Source: Lachnospiraceae bacterium AD3010
GTDB taxonomy: Bacteria > Bacillota > Clostridia > Lachnospirales > Lachnospiraceae
Direction: 5' to 3'
NCBI GenBank assembly: GCA_000622025.1
Contig: JHWU01000019.1
Span: forward strand, 1-64,000
DNA: 64,000 nucleotides
Shown here: positions 1 through 7,630 of the stretch, piece after piece
Position numbering within the stretch: the first letter of the stretch is position 1
Layout: the number at the start of each line of letters is the position of its first letter
The notes under the pieces: generated by a model
The model's input: the letters and a program-made list of their open reading frames with translations, nothing else
The model's database searches: none
Told to the model about the DNA's origin: nothing
Position numbers and translations under genes: made by a program

Positions 1-1
1 A

Positions 2-1003
2 AAGGCATTGGAGGACGCAAATAATGCAAAATCTGATGCGGATAAAGCAGTTAATGAAAAAGCCGCAGCCGAGGCAGAAAAGCTTGCAGCGCTGAAGGTT
101 GCAAGAAAGATCCAGAAAACGGTTGAAGCTGCCAGAGATGAAGTGGTTACTGCCGCTAAGGAATTCCTGAGTGCCAAGAAGACTCAGACAGAAGTTAATG
201 CGAAGCTTGTAGATAATCTGCAGAAAAAATATGATGCTGCATATGCTAAATATGAAGCGGCAAAGGCTGATCTTAAGACTGCTGAGGGTAAGGTAGCAGA
301 TATCCAGAAAACCATCGACAAGATGAAGGCTGATATGAAGAATATCCATGCTACAGTTACTTCCGGAGACAATACGGAAAACACGGATGACAAGCACGGA
401 GACAACGGTTCGGACAGCAATTCCGGAAACGACAGTGGTTCAGGTTCCGGATCAGGTCATCATTCAAAGCACGGTTCTTCGGATGCAGACAGTGATGCAG
501 AAGGTGATACATCTGAGGGCGGATCTGATGCAGGAGCAGCTGATGGAGACACTTCCGGTATCGCAGCAGCAGAAGCGGGTACGCCGGCATCACAGGAACT
601 TTCAGGTGATGTATTCTCTGCAGCAGCAAACGGGACTGCGCTTGACGGAGGACAGACATTAACAGCCAACGGACAGAATGATGGTGCTGCCGGTAATACA
701 GGCGATGCCGCAGGTACAGGAAATAATGCTGACGGCGGAGCAAACGGAACTTTGGAAGCGGCAGGCGGAGATCAGTCCGGAACAGGTAATTCAGATGGCG
801 AAGGATTGCTTCCCAAGGCCGATGTACTCGGTGAAAGAGTGGCACCCATTACCCAGGCAGTAGAGGACGGAAGCTTCGACAGGAGCATGCTCTTTGATGA
901 GGAAGCTAAAAAGATACCCTTCCCCATATGGTTCCTGTTCTTCGCGCTCGGAGCAGCGGGCGTAGGGATCTACCAGAAGGTAAGGTCACGCAGAAAGAAC
1001 TAA
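2..1003 (+). CDS. C-terminal part of a coiled-coil, membrane-anchored surface protein (partial)
   Basis: The reading frame is open from the first bases of the window, so the 5' end is missing; the TTG at position 8 reads as an internal Leu. The first ~115 residues seen are Ala/Lys/Glu-rich and heptad-like, as in a long coiled coil. They are followed by ~170 residues of low-complexity Asp/Gly/Ser/Asn-rich spacer, then a C-terminal hydrophobic helix (IPFPIWFLFFALGAAGVGIY) with a short basic tail (RSRRKN). This looks like a wall-spanning stalk held by a C-terminal membrane anchor; no LPXTG sortase motif is visible. The function of the missing N-terminus is unknown. It lies 27 bp before the LytTR regulator, so co-transcription is possible. 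Confidence 0.7.
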   Translation, partial: KALEDANNAKSDADKAVNEKAAAEAEKLAALKVARKIQKTVEAARDEVVTAAKEFLSAKKTQTEVNAKLVDNLQKKYDAAYAKYEAAKADLKTAEGKVADIQKTIDKMKADMKNIHATVTSGDNTENTDDKHGDNGSDSNSGNDSGSGSGSGHHSKHGSSDADSDAEGDTSEGGSDAGAADGDTSGIAAAEAGTPASQELSGDVFSAAANGTALDGGQTLTANGQNDGAAGNTGDAAGTGNNADGGANGTLEAAGGDQSGTGNSDGEGLLPKADVLGERVAPITQAVEDGSFDRSMLFDEEAKKIPFPIWFLFFALGAAGVGIYQKVRSRRKN

Positions 1004-1030
1004 ACACTTGCTTTCAAATATTATAATTAT

Positions 1031-1777
1031 ATGAACGTTGCGGTTGTTGATGATATCAGGGAAGAGGTAGAGCCTCTGATCCTTTACCTAAAGGAATATT
1101 CCGTAATAAACGATTTGGAGCTGTCTATTGATGAATTTGATAGGGCAGAGGATTTTCTGATGGCCTTTCGTCCCTTCCGCTATACGGCGGTCTTTCTGGA
1201 TATTTTCATGGAGGGCATGAACGGTGTGGAGGCGGCTCAGGAGATCCGGAAGAAGGACAGTGATACGTTTATACTCTTTCTGACCAGCAGCCTGGAGTAC
1301 ATGCCGGAGGCCTTTTCCATCCATGCATACGAGTATATGGAGAAGCCCGTGGTCAGAGAGAGGGTCTTTAAGGCCCTTGATGATATCCTGAACCGCACGA
1401 CGGATCCCGGGGCAAATAAGCTCCTGAAATTTATGAGTAACCGCTGTGACGTCCAGATCCCCTATTCCCGCATTGTTACGGTTATTGCTGACGGAAACAG
1501 GCAGGAGATAGAGGATAAGGACGGGGCTGTGTACAAGACCAGAACGGGCTTTAATGAGCTTTGGGATACTCTGGGCAAGGACGGCCGTTTTCTTATGGTC
1601 TCCAGGGGTATGATCGTAAATATGGATCATATCATGAACTTTGAAAAGGGGGTCTGCTGTGTCATAAACAGCATCCGTATCCCCATCAGCCAGAAGAATC
1701 AGCCGGAGGCAGAGGAGACCTGGAGAAACTATGTTTTTCATAAGCTCCGGAATGAACACCGTGGTGTGACCTTATGA
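1031..1777 (+). CDS. LytTR-family response regulator (AgrA-like)
   Basis: This is a two-domain cytoplasmic regulator. Residues 1-120 form a receiver domain with the acidic pair in VVDD, the phospho-acceptor Asp57 in VFLDIF, and the conserved Lys in YMEKPV. Residues ~135-245 form a LytTR DNA-binding domain ending in FHKLRNEHRG. The length (248 aa) fits AgrA/VirR-type regulators. The stop overlaps the start of the downstream kinase (ATGA), so the two are translationally coupled. No Shine-Dalgarno is visible before the ATG; an AT-rich TATAATTAT lies directly upstream. No AgrB or AgrD-like gene is nearby, so the input signal is unknown. Confidence 0.88.
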   Translation: MNVAVVDDIREEVEPLILYLKEYSVINDLELSIDEFDRAEDFLMAFRPFRYTAVFLDIFMEGMNGVEAAQEIRKKDSDTFILFLTSSLEYMPEAFSIHAYEYMEKPVVRERVFKALDDILNRTTDPGANKLLKFMSNRCDVQIPYSRIVTVIADGNRQEIEDKDGAVYKTRTGFNELWDTLGKDGRFLMVSRGMIVNMDHIMNFEKGVCCVINSIRIPISQKNQPEAEETWRNYVFHKLRNEHRGVTL

Positions 1778-3096
1778 GTACCTCCGCTTTTTTTGCCGAT
1801 TTAATTACCTGGGTCCCCTTTATCACGGCCGCAATGCTCTGTTTTCTCCCTATGAAGAACCAGCTTAGGTTTTCCAAGGGTAAAACAATAAAGATCGTCT
1901 CTGTTGTTTTTCTTATCATGATCCTCGTGCTTTCCGCAGTCGAGGTGTACTTCGGTCTTTCCTATAACGGGATCACACCGTTTGCCTTTCTCATTTGTTT
2001 CATTGTATTCCGTTACTGCCTGAGCTGTCATATCAGCAAGGCTTTGTTTATGTTTGTCCTGTCAGGCGCTGCCACGGGGTTCTTAAATAATTTTTCAAAC
2101 GGCTATGATGCGGTGATAAATCCCTTCTCCGATATAAATCACTTCAGTTTCAGAGCAGCAGTATTTCAGGCATTGATAAACGTGATCTTCCTTCTTATCG
2201 TCTGGCATCCCCTCAGGGTCTTTGGAAGGATGATGGTGGACAGGCTTAATCAGAACAGGATATGGTATACGGCAACCGGACTGATGTCTATCTTTCTTAT
2301 TTACAATCTTTTCATTGTCCCCAGGCACTATGAAACGCTGCATGTACACAATGTTTTCCTGGCTTTCTGGATCTCACTCGTTTTGTTTTTTACCCTGATG
2401 ATACTTCTCTGTATTCAGTTTTATTTCATAGTAACGGCAATGATCGAAGCGGCGGATATAGAGAATGAGAATAATATCCTGCAGATGCAGGAAACCCAGT
2501 TTAAGAAACAGCAGCGTTATCTGGAGGCAGTTGCAAAGGAGCGGCATGACTTCAAGCATACGGTGAGGACGATTAAGAGCCTTGCAGCCGAAGGAAAAAC
2601 CGAAGAGATCGAAAGCCTGATCGACCGCTATATTGTTGATATGCCGGGTCTCACGGTGAAAGCTGTCTGTTCGAATCCCGCTGTTAATGCGGTTCTTAAT
2701 TATTATATGGAGATCGCAAAGATGGATAAGATCCCGCTTAGCGTGGATATTTCCCTGCCGAAGGAAATGGATATTTCCGACAATGAACTTTGCAGCATTT
2801 TCGGTAATATTCTGGAAAACGCCATAAATGCCTGCCGGGAAATAGAGGCATATAAGCGTTTTATCCGCCTTACGGCGGCTGTGAGGAATGATTACTACCT
2901 CTTTATCACCGCAGTAAACAGCTTTAACGGTACTCCTGAAATAGTAAACGGTACCTATTTCTCCACAGGCCACAAGAGAAACGGCCTGGGGCTTGTCTCA
3001 ATCGGATCCATTGCGAGATCTAAGGGCGGAAACGCTTACTTTTCGCATCAAGGATGCGAATTCTTTTCTAATGTAATGCTCCCTGTCAGGAGGTAA
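1774..3096 (+). CDS. GHKL-type sensor histidine kinase (AgrC-like)
   Basis: The N-terminal ~220 residues contain about six hydrophobic membrane segments. A helical linker leads to the phospho-acceptor region ERHDFKHTVRTIKS (His258) and a C-terminal GHKL ATPase domain with the N-box (GNILENAINACRE) and a G-box (GHKRNGLGLVSI). This is the AgrC/ComD-type kinase architecture, which usually senses peptides through the membrane domain. It overlaps the 3' end of the LytTR regulator gene by 4 bp and surely partners with it. A repeat cluster begins directly after the stop. The ligand cannot be inferred. Confidence 0.87.
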   Translation: MSTSAFFADLITWVPFITAAMLCFLPMKNQLRFSKGKTIKIVSVVFLIMILVLSAVEVYFGLSYNGITPFAFLICFIVFRYCLSCHISKALFMFVLSGAATGFLNNFSNGYDAVINPFSDINHFSFRAAVFQALINVIFLLIVWHPLRVFGRMMVDRLNQNRIWYTATGLMSIFLIYNLFIVPRHYETLHVHNVFLAFWISLVLFFTLMILLCIQFYFIVTAMIEAADIENENNILQMQETQFKKQQRYLEAVAKERHDFKHTVRTIKSLAAEGKTEEIESLIDRYIVDMPGLTVKAVCSNPAVNAVLNYYMEIAKMDKIPLSVDISLPKEMDISDNELCSIFGNILENAINACREIEAYKRFIRLTAAVRNDYYLFITAVNSFNGTPEIVNGTYFSTGHKRNGLGLVSIGSIARSKGGNAYFSHQGCEFFSNVMLPVRR

Positions 3097-3102
3097 CAGT
3101 TC

Positions 3103-3447
3103 GCTAATGTCATCCTGAGCGCCAATGTCATCCTGAGCGCCAATGTCATCCTGAGCGAAGCGAAGGATCTTCCACTGCCGGTTGGGAAGATCCTTCGTCG
3201 CTCCGCTCCTCAGGATGACAAATTAGGCTGCTCCTCATGAGGACAAATTAGGCTGCCCCTCAGGAGGAATGTCATCCTGAGCGAAGCGAAGGATCTTCTA
3301 CTGCCGGTTGGAAAGATCCTTCGTCGCTCTGCTCCTCAGGATGACAAATTAGGCTGCCCCTCAGGATGACAAATTAGGCTGCCCCTCAGGATGACAAATT
3401 AGGCTGCCCCTCAGGATGACAAATTAGGCTGCTCCTCAGGAGGACAA
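3103..3447. repeat. REP/MITE-like hairpin cluster plus 25-bp tandem repeats
   Basis: This gene-free stretch is almost wholly repeats. Two 75-bp near-perfect inverted units (3145-3219 and 3271-3345) run from GTCATCCTGAGC...GAAGGATCTT to its reverse complement around a loop reading ACTGCCGGTTG. From 3337 the right arm is amplified as a 25-bp tandem unit starting CAGGATGACAAATTAGG (four full copies to 3436 plus a partial one); diverged copies lie at 3208-3268. Related single copies occur throughout the window. The hairpins could act as a transcription terminator or mRNA stabiliser between the kinase and metG, which is inference. Confidence 0.9.
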
Positions 3448-3523
3448 AGTAACCACTCTTCCCGTTTACCCCAAAAAGTGATAAACTAGAACAGATTGTA
3501 GAATAATCTGAAAGAGGAGCACT

Positions 3524-5509
3524 ATGTCAGTAAAAGGAAAACCCTATTATATTACAACAGCCATCGCTTATGCATCGGGAAAGCCGCATATCGGCAATAC
3601 CTATGAGATAGTTCTGGCAGATGCCATTGCGCGTTTCAAGAGACAGCAGGGCTATGATGTCAGGTTCCAGACGGGAACGGATGAGCATGGTCAGAAAATA
3701 GAAAATAAGGCGAAGGAGGCAGGTATCACTCCAAAGGAATATGTGGACCGGACCGCTTCGGAGATAAAAAGGATCTGGGATCTCATGAATACCAGCTACG
3801 ACCGCTTCATCAGGACCACGGATGAGGATCATGAAAAGCAGGTTCAGAAGATCTTTAAGAAGCTTTACGACCAGGGTGATATCTATAAGGGTGCCTACGA
3901 GGGAATGTACTGCACACCCTGTGAGTCCTTCTGGACAAAGGCCCAGCTAAAGGACGGCAAGTGTCCCGACTGCGGAAGGCCTGTTCAGCTTGCCCATGAA
4001 GAGGCATACTTCTTCAAGATGAGTAAGTACGCGGATCGTCTGATCGAGCATATTGAGACCCATCCCGAGTTCATCCAGCCTGTTCAGAGAAAGAATGAGA
4101 TGATGAATAATTTCCTGAAGCCGGGGTTACAGGATCTCTGTGTTTCGAGAACCAGCTTCAAGTGGGGGATCCCCGTGGACTTCGATCCGAAGCATGTGGT
4201 CTATGTCTGGCTCGACGCATTGGCTAATTATGCCACGGGTATAGGCTATGATGCTGACGGAAACCATACAGAGATGTATAAGAAATACTGGCCTGCGGAT
4301 CTCCACCTCATCGGAAAGGATATAATCCGCTTCCATACGATATACTGGCCTATCTTTCTGATGGCAATGGGAGAGCCCCTGCCGAAGCAGATATTCGGCC
4401 ATCCCTGGCTCTTGCAGGAAGACGGAAAGATGAGTAAGTCAAAGGGAAATGTTCTTTATGCCGATGATCTTTCGAAGATTTTCGGTGTGGATGCGGTGCG
4501 CTATTTTGTGCTCCATGAGATGCCCTTTGAGACCGACGGTGTCATATCCTGGGATCTGATGGTAGAAAGATTCAATTCGGATCTCGCAAATACTCTCGGC
4601 AACCTGGTTAAGCGTACTATTTCAATGAGTAACCAGTATATCGGAGGAGTGATAGAGAATAAGGGTGTTTCCGAAAAGGTGGATGATGATCTCCATAATA
4701 CCGTGCTGGGCACCCGTGATCAGATCGTAAAGGATATGGAGGGCTTAAGGGTAGCGGATGCACTTACCCATATCTTTAATCTCTTTAAGCGCTGCAATAA
4801 GTATATTGATGAGACAGAGCCCTGGATCCTCGGCAAGGATGAGGAGAAAAAGGATCGTCTGAGTACGGTTCTCTATAACCTTGCGGACTCAATAGTGATC
4901 GGGACAGCACTTCTGAGTCCCTTCCTGCCGGAGACCGCAGAGAAGATCCTTAAGCAGCTGAACACAGCTTTCCCCGAATTTGACGATCTGAACACCGCAG
5001 GGCGCTTTGTGAGCGGAACAAAGGTTACCGGAGATCCGGAGACCCTTTTCCAGAGGGTAAAAAATGAGGATATAGCTAAAGAGATAGAAAAGCTTTATCC
5101 TGCGAAAAAGGCCGAAAAAAAGCAAGAGAAAAAGGCTCCGGCGGCTCCCGGCTTTGATTATGATAAGGCTCAGAATAAGGAAAATATCGTATTTGACGAT
5201 TTCGCAAAAAATGAATTCAGGGTAGGTGAGATAATAGAAGCGGAGGCTGTGGAAAAATCCGAAAAGCTTCTTAAGTTCAAGGTGCGGATAGGCAGCGAAG
5301 AGAGGCAGATCCTTTCCGGAATAAAGAAATATTATCCGGAACCTGAGAAGCTTATCGGGAAAAAGGTTATGGCTATCACAAACCTTCCGCCCCGGAAGAT
5401 GGCGGGCTTCGAGTCACAGGGAATGCTTCTCTGTGCAGAGGATAAGGAGGGCAATCTCGCTCTTATGACTACCGATGAAAAGATTGGTGCAGGAGCCGAG
5501 ATCTCATAA
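3524..5509 (+). CDS. metG: Methionyl-tRNA synthetase
   Basis: A cytosolic class I synthetase that charges initiator and elongator tRNA-Met. The HIGH-type motif is PHIGN (His22), and KMSKS is at residues 302-306. A Cys4 zinc knuckle (CTPC...CPDC) lies around residues 129-146. After an anticodon-binding helical domain and a Lys/Ala-rich linker (~540-560), the last ~105 residues form the EMAP-II/Trbp111-like tRNA-binding domain that mediates dimerisation. The length of 661 aa is standard for the long bacterial type. A Shine-Dalgarno (GAAAGAGGAG) precedes the ATG. The stop codon is directly followed by the ATG of the hydrolase gene. Confidence 0.98.
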   Translation: MSVKGKPYYITTAIAYASGKPHIGNTYEIVLADAIARFKRQQGYDVRFQTGTDEHGQKIENKAKEAGITPKEYVDRTASEIKRIWDLMNTSYDRFIRTTDEDHEKQVQKIFKKLYDQGDIYKGAYEGMYCTPCESFWTKAQLKDGKCPDCGRPVQLAHEEAYFFKMSKYADRLIEHIETHPEFIQPVQRKNEMMNNFLKPGLQDLCVSRTSFKWGIPVDFDPKHVVYVWLDALANYATGIGYDADGNHTEMYKKYWPADLHLIGKDIIRFHTIYWPIFLMAMGEPLPKQIFGHPWLLQEDGKMSKSKGNVLYADDLSKIFGVDAVRYFVLHEMPFETDGVISWDLMVERFNSDLANTLGNLVKRTISMSNQYIGGVIENKGVSEKVDDDLHNTVLGTRDQIVKDMEGLRVADALTHIFNLFKRCNKYIDETEPWILGKDEEKKDRLSTVLYNLADSIVIGTALLSPFLPETAEKILKQLNTAFPEFDDLNTAGRFVSGTKVTGDPETLFQRVKNEDIAKEIEKLYPAKKAEKKQEKKAPAAPGFDYDKAQNKENIVFDDFAKNEFRVGEIIEAEAVEKSEKLLKFKVRIGSEERQILSGIKKYYPEPEKLIGKKVMAITNLPPRKMAGFESQGMLLCAEDKEGNLALMTTDEKIGAGAEIS

Positions 5510-6436
5510 ATGAAGCCTGAAATAGTGACCTATCTCTCAAGGGATGAGGAAACAACAATATATGCTGAAAAGTACGTTCCGGACAGGGAAGTAAAGGGAA
5601 TTCTGATCGTAGTCCACGGAATGAATGAGTACGTCGGGCGTTATAAAGAGCTCTGTGAATTCCTGGCTCTTGAGGGCTATGTTGTTGCGGGACCCGATCA
5701 TCTGGGGCATGGCCATACGGCCAGGGATTTTCAGGGAGAATTCGGATACTTTGCCGAGAATGACGGTGCTACGGTCCTGGTAAGAGATGTTCACAGGCTG
5801 AAGAAGATGGTGGAGGAGGAATATCCCGGAAAACCGGTATTTCTCCTAGGTCACAGTCTGGGATCCTTTATCGCAAGGAACTATATGGAGATGTACGGAA
5901 GCGGGATAAAGGGCGTTATCCTGATGGGAACCGGGAGCTTCAACAGCCTGATCATCCGTATCCAGCTTTTGTACGTGAGGCTCAGTGCTCTTTTCGGCGG
6001 ATGGCATAAGAGAGACAGCTTCTGCACGAGGGTGTCTCTTGGTAAATTTGCAGGTCTGTTCCCGGAGGACGGTCCCCTGGGGTGGATATGCAGCAGGAAG
6101 GAAGTACGGGAGGAATCATCCCGGGATCCGCTTATCGGGAAAGAGTTCACGCTGAACGGTTATTACTGGCTTTCGGTGCTGATACTTCGTATGCAGGATA
6201 AAAAGCTGATCTCAAGGATCCCGAGAAGCCTGCCGATTTTCCTTATGTCCGGGGAAAAGGATCCGGTTGGAGAAAACGGGGAAGCGATCCGGAGCTTACG
6301 CAGGCAGTATGAGGAGCTGGGCTTTTCCGATGTGTCCTGTAAGATCTATCCCGGAGACAGGCATGAGCTTTTCCATGAGGCGGACAGATACAATGTCTTT
6401 TTTGACATAATGGACTTTATGAAGAAGCATTCTTAA
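5510..6436 (+). CDS. Alpha/beta hydrolase, lysophospholipase/monoglyceride-lipase type
   Basis: A 308-aa Hydrolase_4-type protein without a signal peptide. The oxyanion region is VVHGMNEYVGRY and the nucleophile elbow is GHSLGS. The acid is probably in SGEKDPVGENG and the catalytic His in GDRHELFHE. These features match monoacylglycerol lipase or lysophospholipase L2-like enzymes, though the true ester substrate is unknown. The start ATG touches the metG stop with no gap, so it is translated from the same message, and the acetyltransferase follows after 6 bp. Confidence 0.85.
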   Translation: MKPEIVTYLSRDEETTIYAEKYVPDREVKGILIVVHGMNEYVGRYKELCEFLALEGYVVAGPDHLGHGHTARDFQGEFGYFAENDGATVLVRDVHRLKKMVEEEYPGKPVFLLGHSLGSFIARNYMEMYGSGIKGVILMGTGSFNSLIIRIQLLYVRLSALFGGWHKRDSFCTRVSLGKFAGLFPEDGPLGWICSRKEVREESSRDPLIGKEFTLNGYYWLSVLILRMQDKKLISRIPRSLPIFLMSGEKDPVGENGEAIRSLRRQYEELGFSDVSCKIYPGDRHELFHEADRYNVFFDIMDFMKKHS

Positions 6437-6442
6437 GCGGAA

Positions 6443-6907
6443 ATGGGCTGGATAAGAGAGGTAAAAGAATCTGAATATCCCGATGCGATGGAAACCGTAT
6501 GGAAGACCTTTCTCGAGTTTGATGCCCCGGATTACGGTCTGGAGGGGATAAATAACTTCAGGAAATTTCTTACCGACGAGACCCTTTACAAAATGTATCT
6601 GAACGGCTATTACAGGGTTATCGGGTATTTTGAGGATGAAAAGATAGAGGGAGTCGCATCCATCCGGAATACAAACCATATTTCACTCCTCTTTGTGAAC
6701 AGAAGGTACCAGAAGAGAGGGATCGGAACTTCACTATTAAACTATCTCTGCGGATACTGTGTGGAGTATGAGGATCAGGAGGAGATCACGGTGAATTCAT
6801 CACCCTATGCAGTGGAATTTTACCGCAAATTCGGTTTTGAGGAGACGGGGCCCGTTCAGGAAAGTGACGGAATAACCTATACGCCCATGAAGCATTTTCT
6901 GAAATAG
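6443..6907 (+). CDS. GNAT-family N-acetyltransferase
   Basis: A single-domain GNAT protein of 154 aa. The acetyl-CoA pyrophosphate loop is RRYQKRGIGTSLLNYL, preceded by the beta-4 strand HISLLFVN and followed by SSPYAVEFYRKFGFEETG, the usual motif B. The acceptor substrate cannot be told from sequence. It starts 6 bp after the hydrolase stop and is the last gene of the metG unit; the following regulator has its own Shine-Dalgarno. Confidence 0.85.
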   Translation: MGWIREVKESEYPDAMETVWKTFLEFDAPDYGLEGINNFRKFLTDETLYKMYLNGYYRVIGYFEDEKIEGVASIRNTNHISLLFVNRRYQKRGIGTSLLNYLCGYCVEYEDQEEITVNSSPYAVEFYRKFGFEETGPVQESDGITYTPMKHFLK

Positions 6908-6940
6908 ACGGGGCAGGAGCAGAGAATCAGGAGGAACGGC

Positions 6941-7630
6941 TTGAATATACTGGTATGTGATGATGACAGGGAAATAGTGGAAGCGGTGGATATCTATCTC
7001 ACGCAGGAGGGATATGATGTTTTCAAGGCCTACGACGGACAGCAGGCACTGGATATCATTAAGAATAATGATATCCAGCTCCTCATTATAGATGTGATGA
7101 TGCCGGTGCTTGACGGAATACATACGGTTCTGGAGCTCAGGAAAACAAGCTCCATTCCCGTTATCATGCTTTCCGCGAAGACCGAGGATACGGACAAGAT
7201 CCTAGGGCTTAATGTCGGGGCTGATGACTATCTCCCGAAGCCCTTTAATCCACTGGAGCTGGTGGCAAGGGTAAAGAGTCAGCTTCGCCGCTATACGAAG
7301 CTTGGGACACTCGCAGAGGACGGGTCGGAGATCTTCAATGTAGGCGGGCTTTCCATAAATGATACAGATAAGACAGTGACCGTTGATGGGGAAGCCGTAA
7401 AGCTTACCCCCATTGAATACAATATCCTTCTTCTCCTGGTGAAAAATGCAGGTAAGGTTTTTTCGATCAACCAGATCTATGAGAGTATTTGGAATGAGGA
7501 TGCCATAGGCGCAGACAATACGGTTGCCGTTCATATTAGGCACATAAGGGAAAAGATAGAGATAAATCCGAAGGAACCCAAATACCTGAAGGTGGTTTGG
7601 GGCGTAGGTTATAAGGTCGAGAAGCAGTGA
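6941..7630 (+). CDS. OmpR/PhoB-family response regulator
   Basis: A 229-aa transcription factor. The receiver domain (1-115) has an acidic triad in VCDDD, phospho-acceptor Asp51 (LLIIDVMMP), Ser/Thr switch in MLSAK and Lys in YLPKPFNP. A C-terminal winged-helix domain (130-228) carries NAGKVFSINQIYESIWNE and the HIRHIREKIE recognition helix. The start is TTG, chosen because AGGAGG is correctly spaced upstream and the receiver begins immediately. It overlaps the kinase start by 4 bp. Confidence 0.93.
   Translation: MNILVCDDDREIVEAVDIYLTQEGYDVFKAYDGQQALDIIKNNDIQLLIIDVMMPVLDGIHTVLELRKTSSIPVIMLSAKTEDTDKILGLNVGADDYLPKPFNPLELVARVKSQLRRYTKLGTLAEDGSEIFNVGGLSINDTDKTVTVDGEAVKLTPIEYNILLLLVKNAGKVFSINQIYESIWNEDAIGADNTVAVHIRHIREKIEINPKEPKYLKVVWGVGYKVEKQ

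Noticed and set aside
357-845. Antisense open frame across the low-complexity surface protein
   Set aside because: It arises from the repetitive Gly/Ser/Asp codons on the other strand; composition is Leu/Arg/His-rich and unlike a protein.
1004-3096. Complete agr quorum-sensing locus
   Set aside because: The regulator and kinase are agr-like, but no AgrB-like processing protein or AgrD-like peptide is found on either side.
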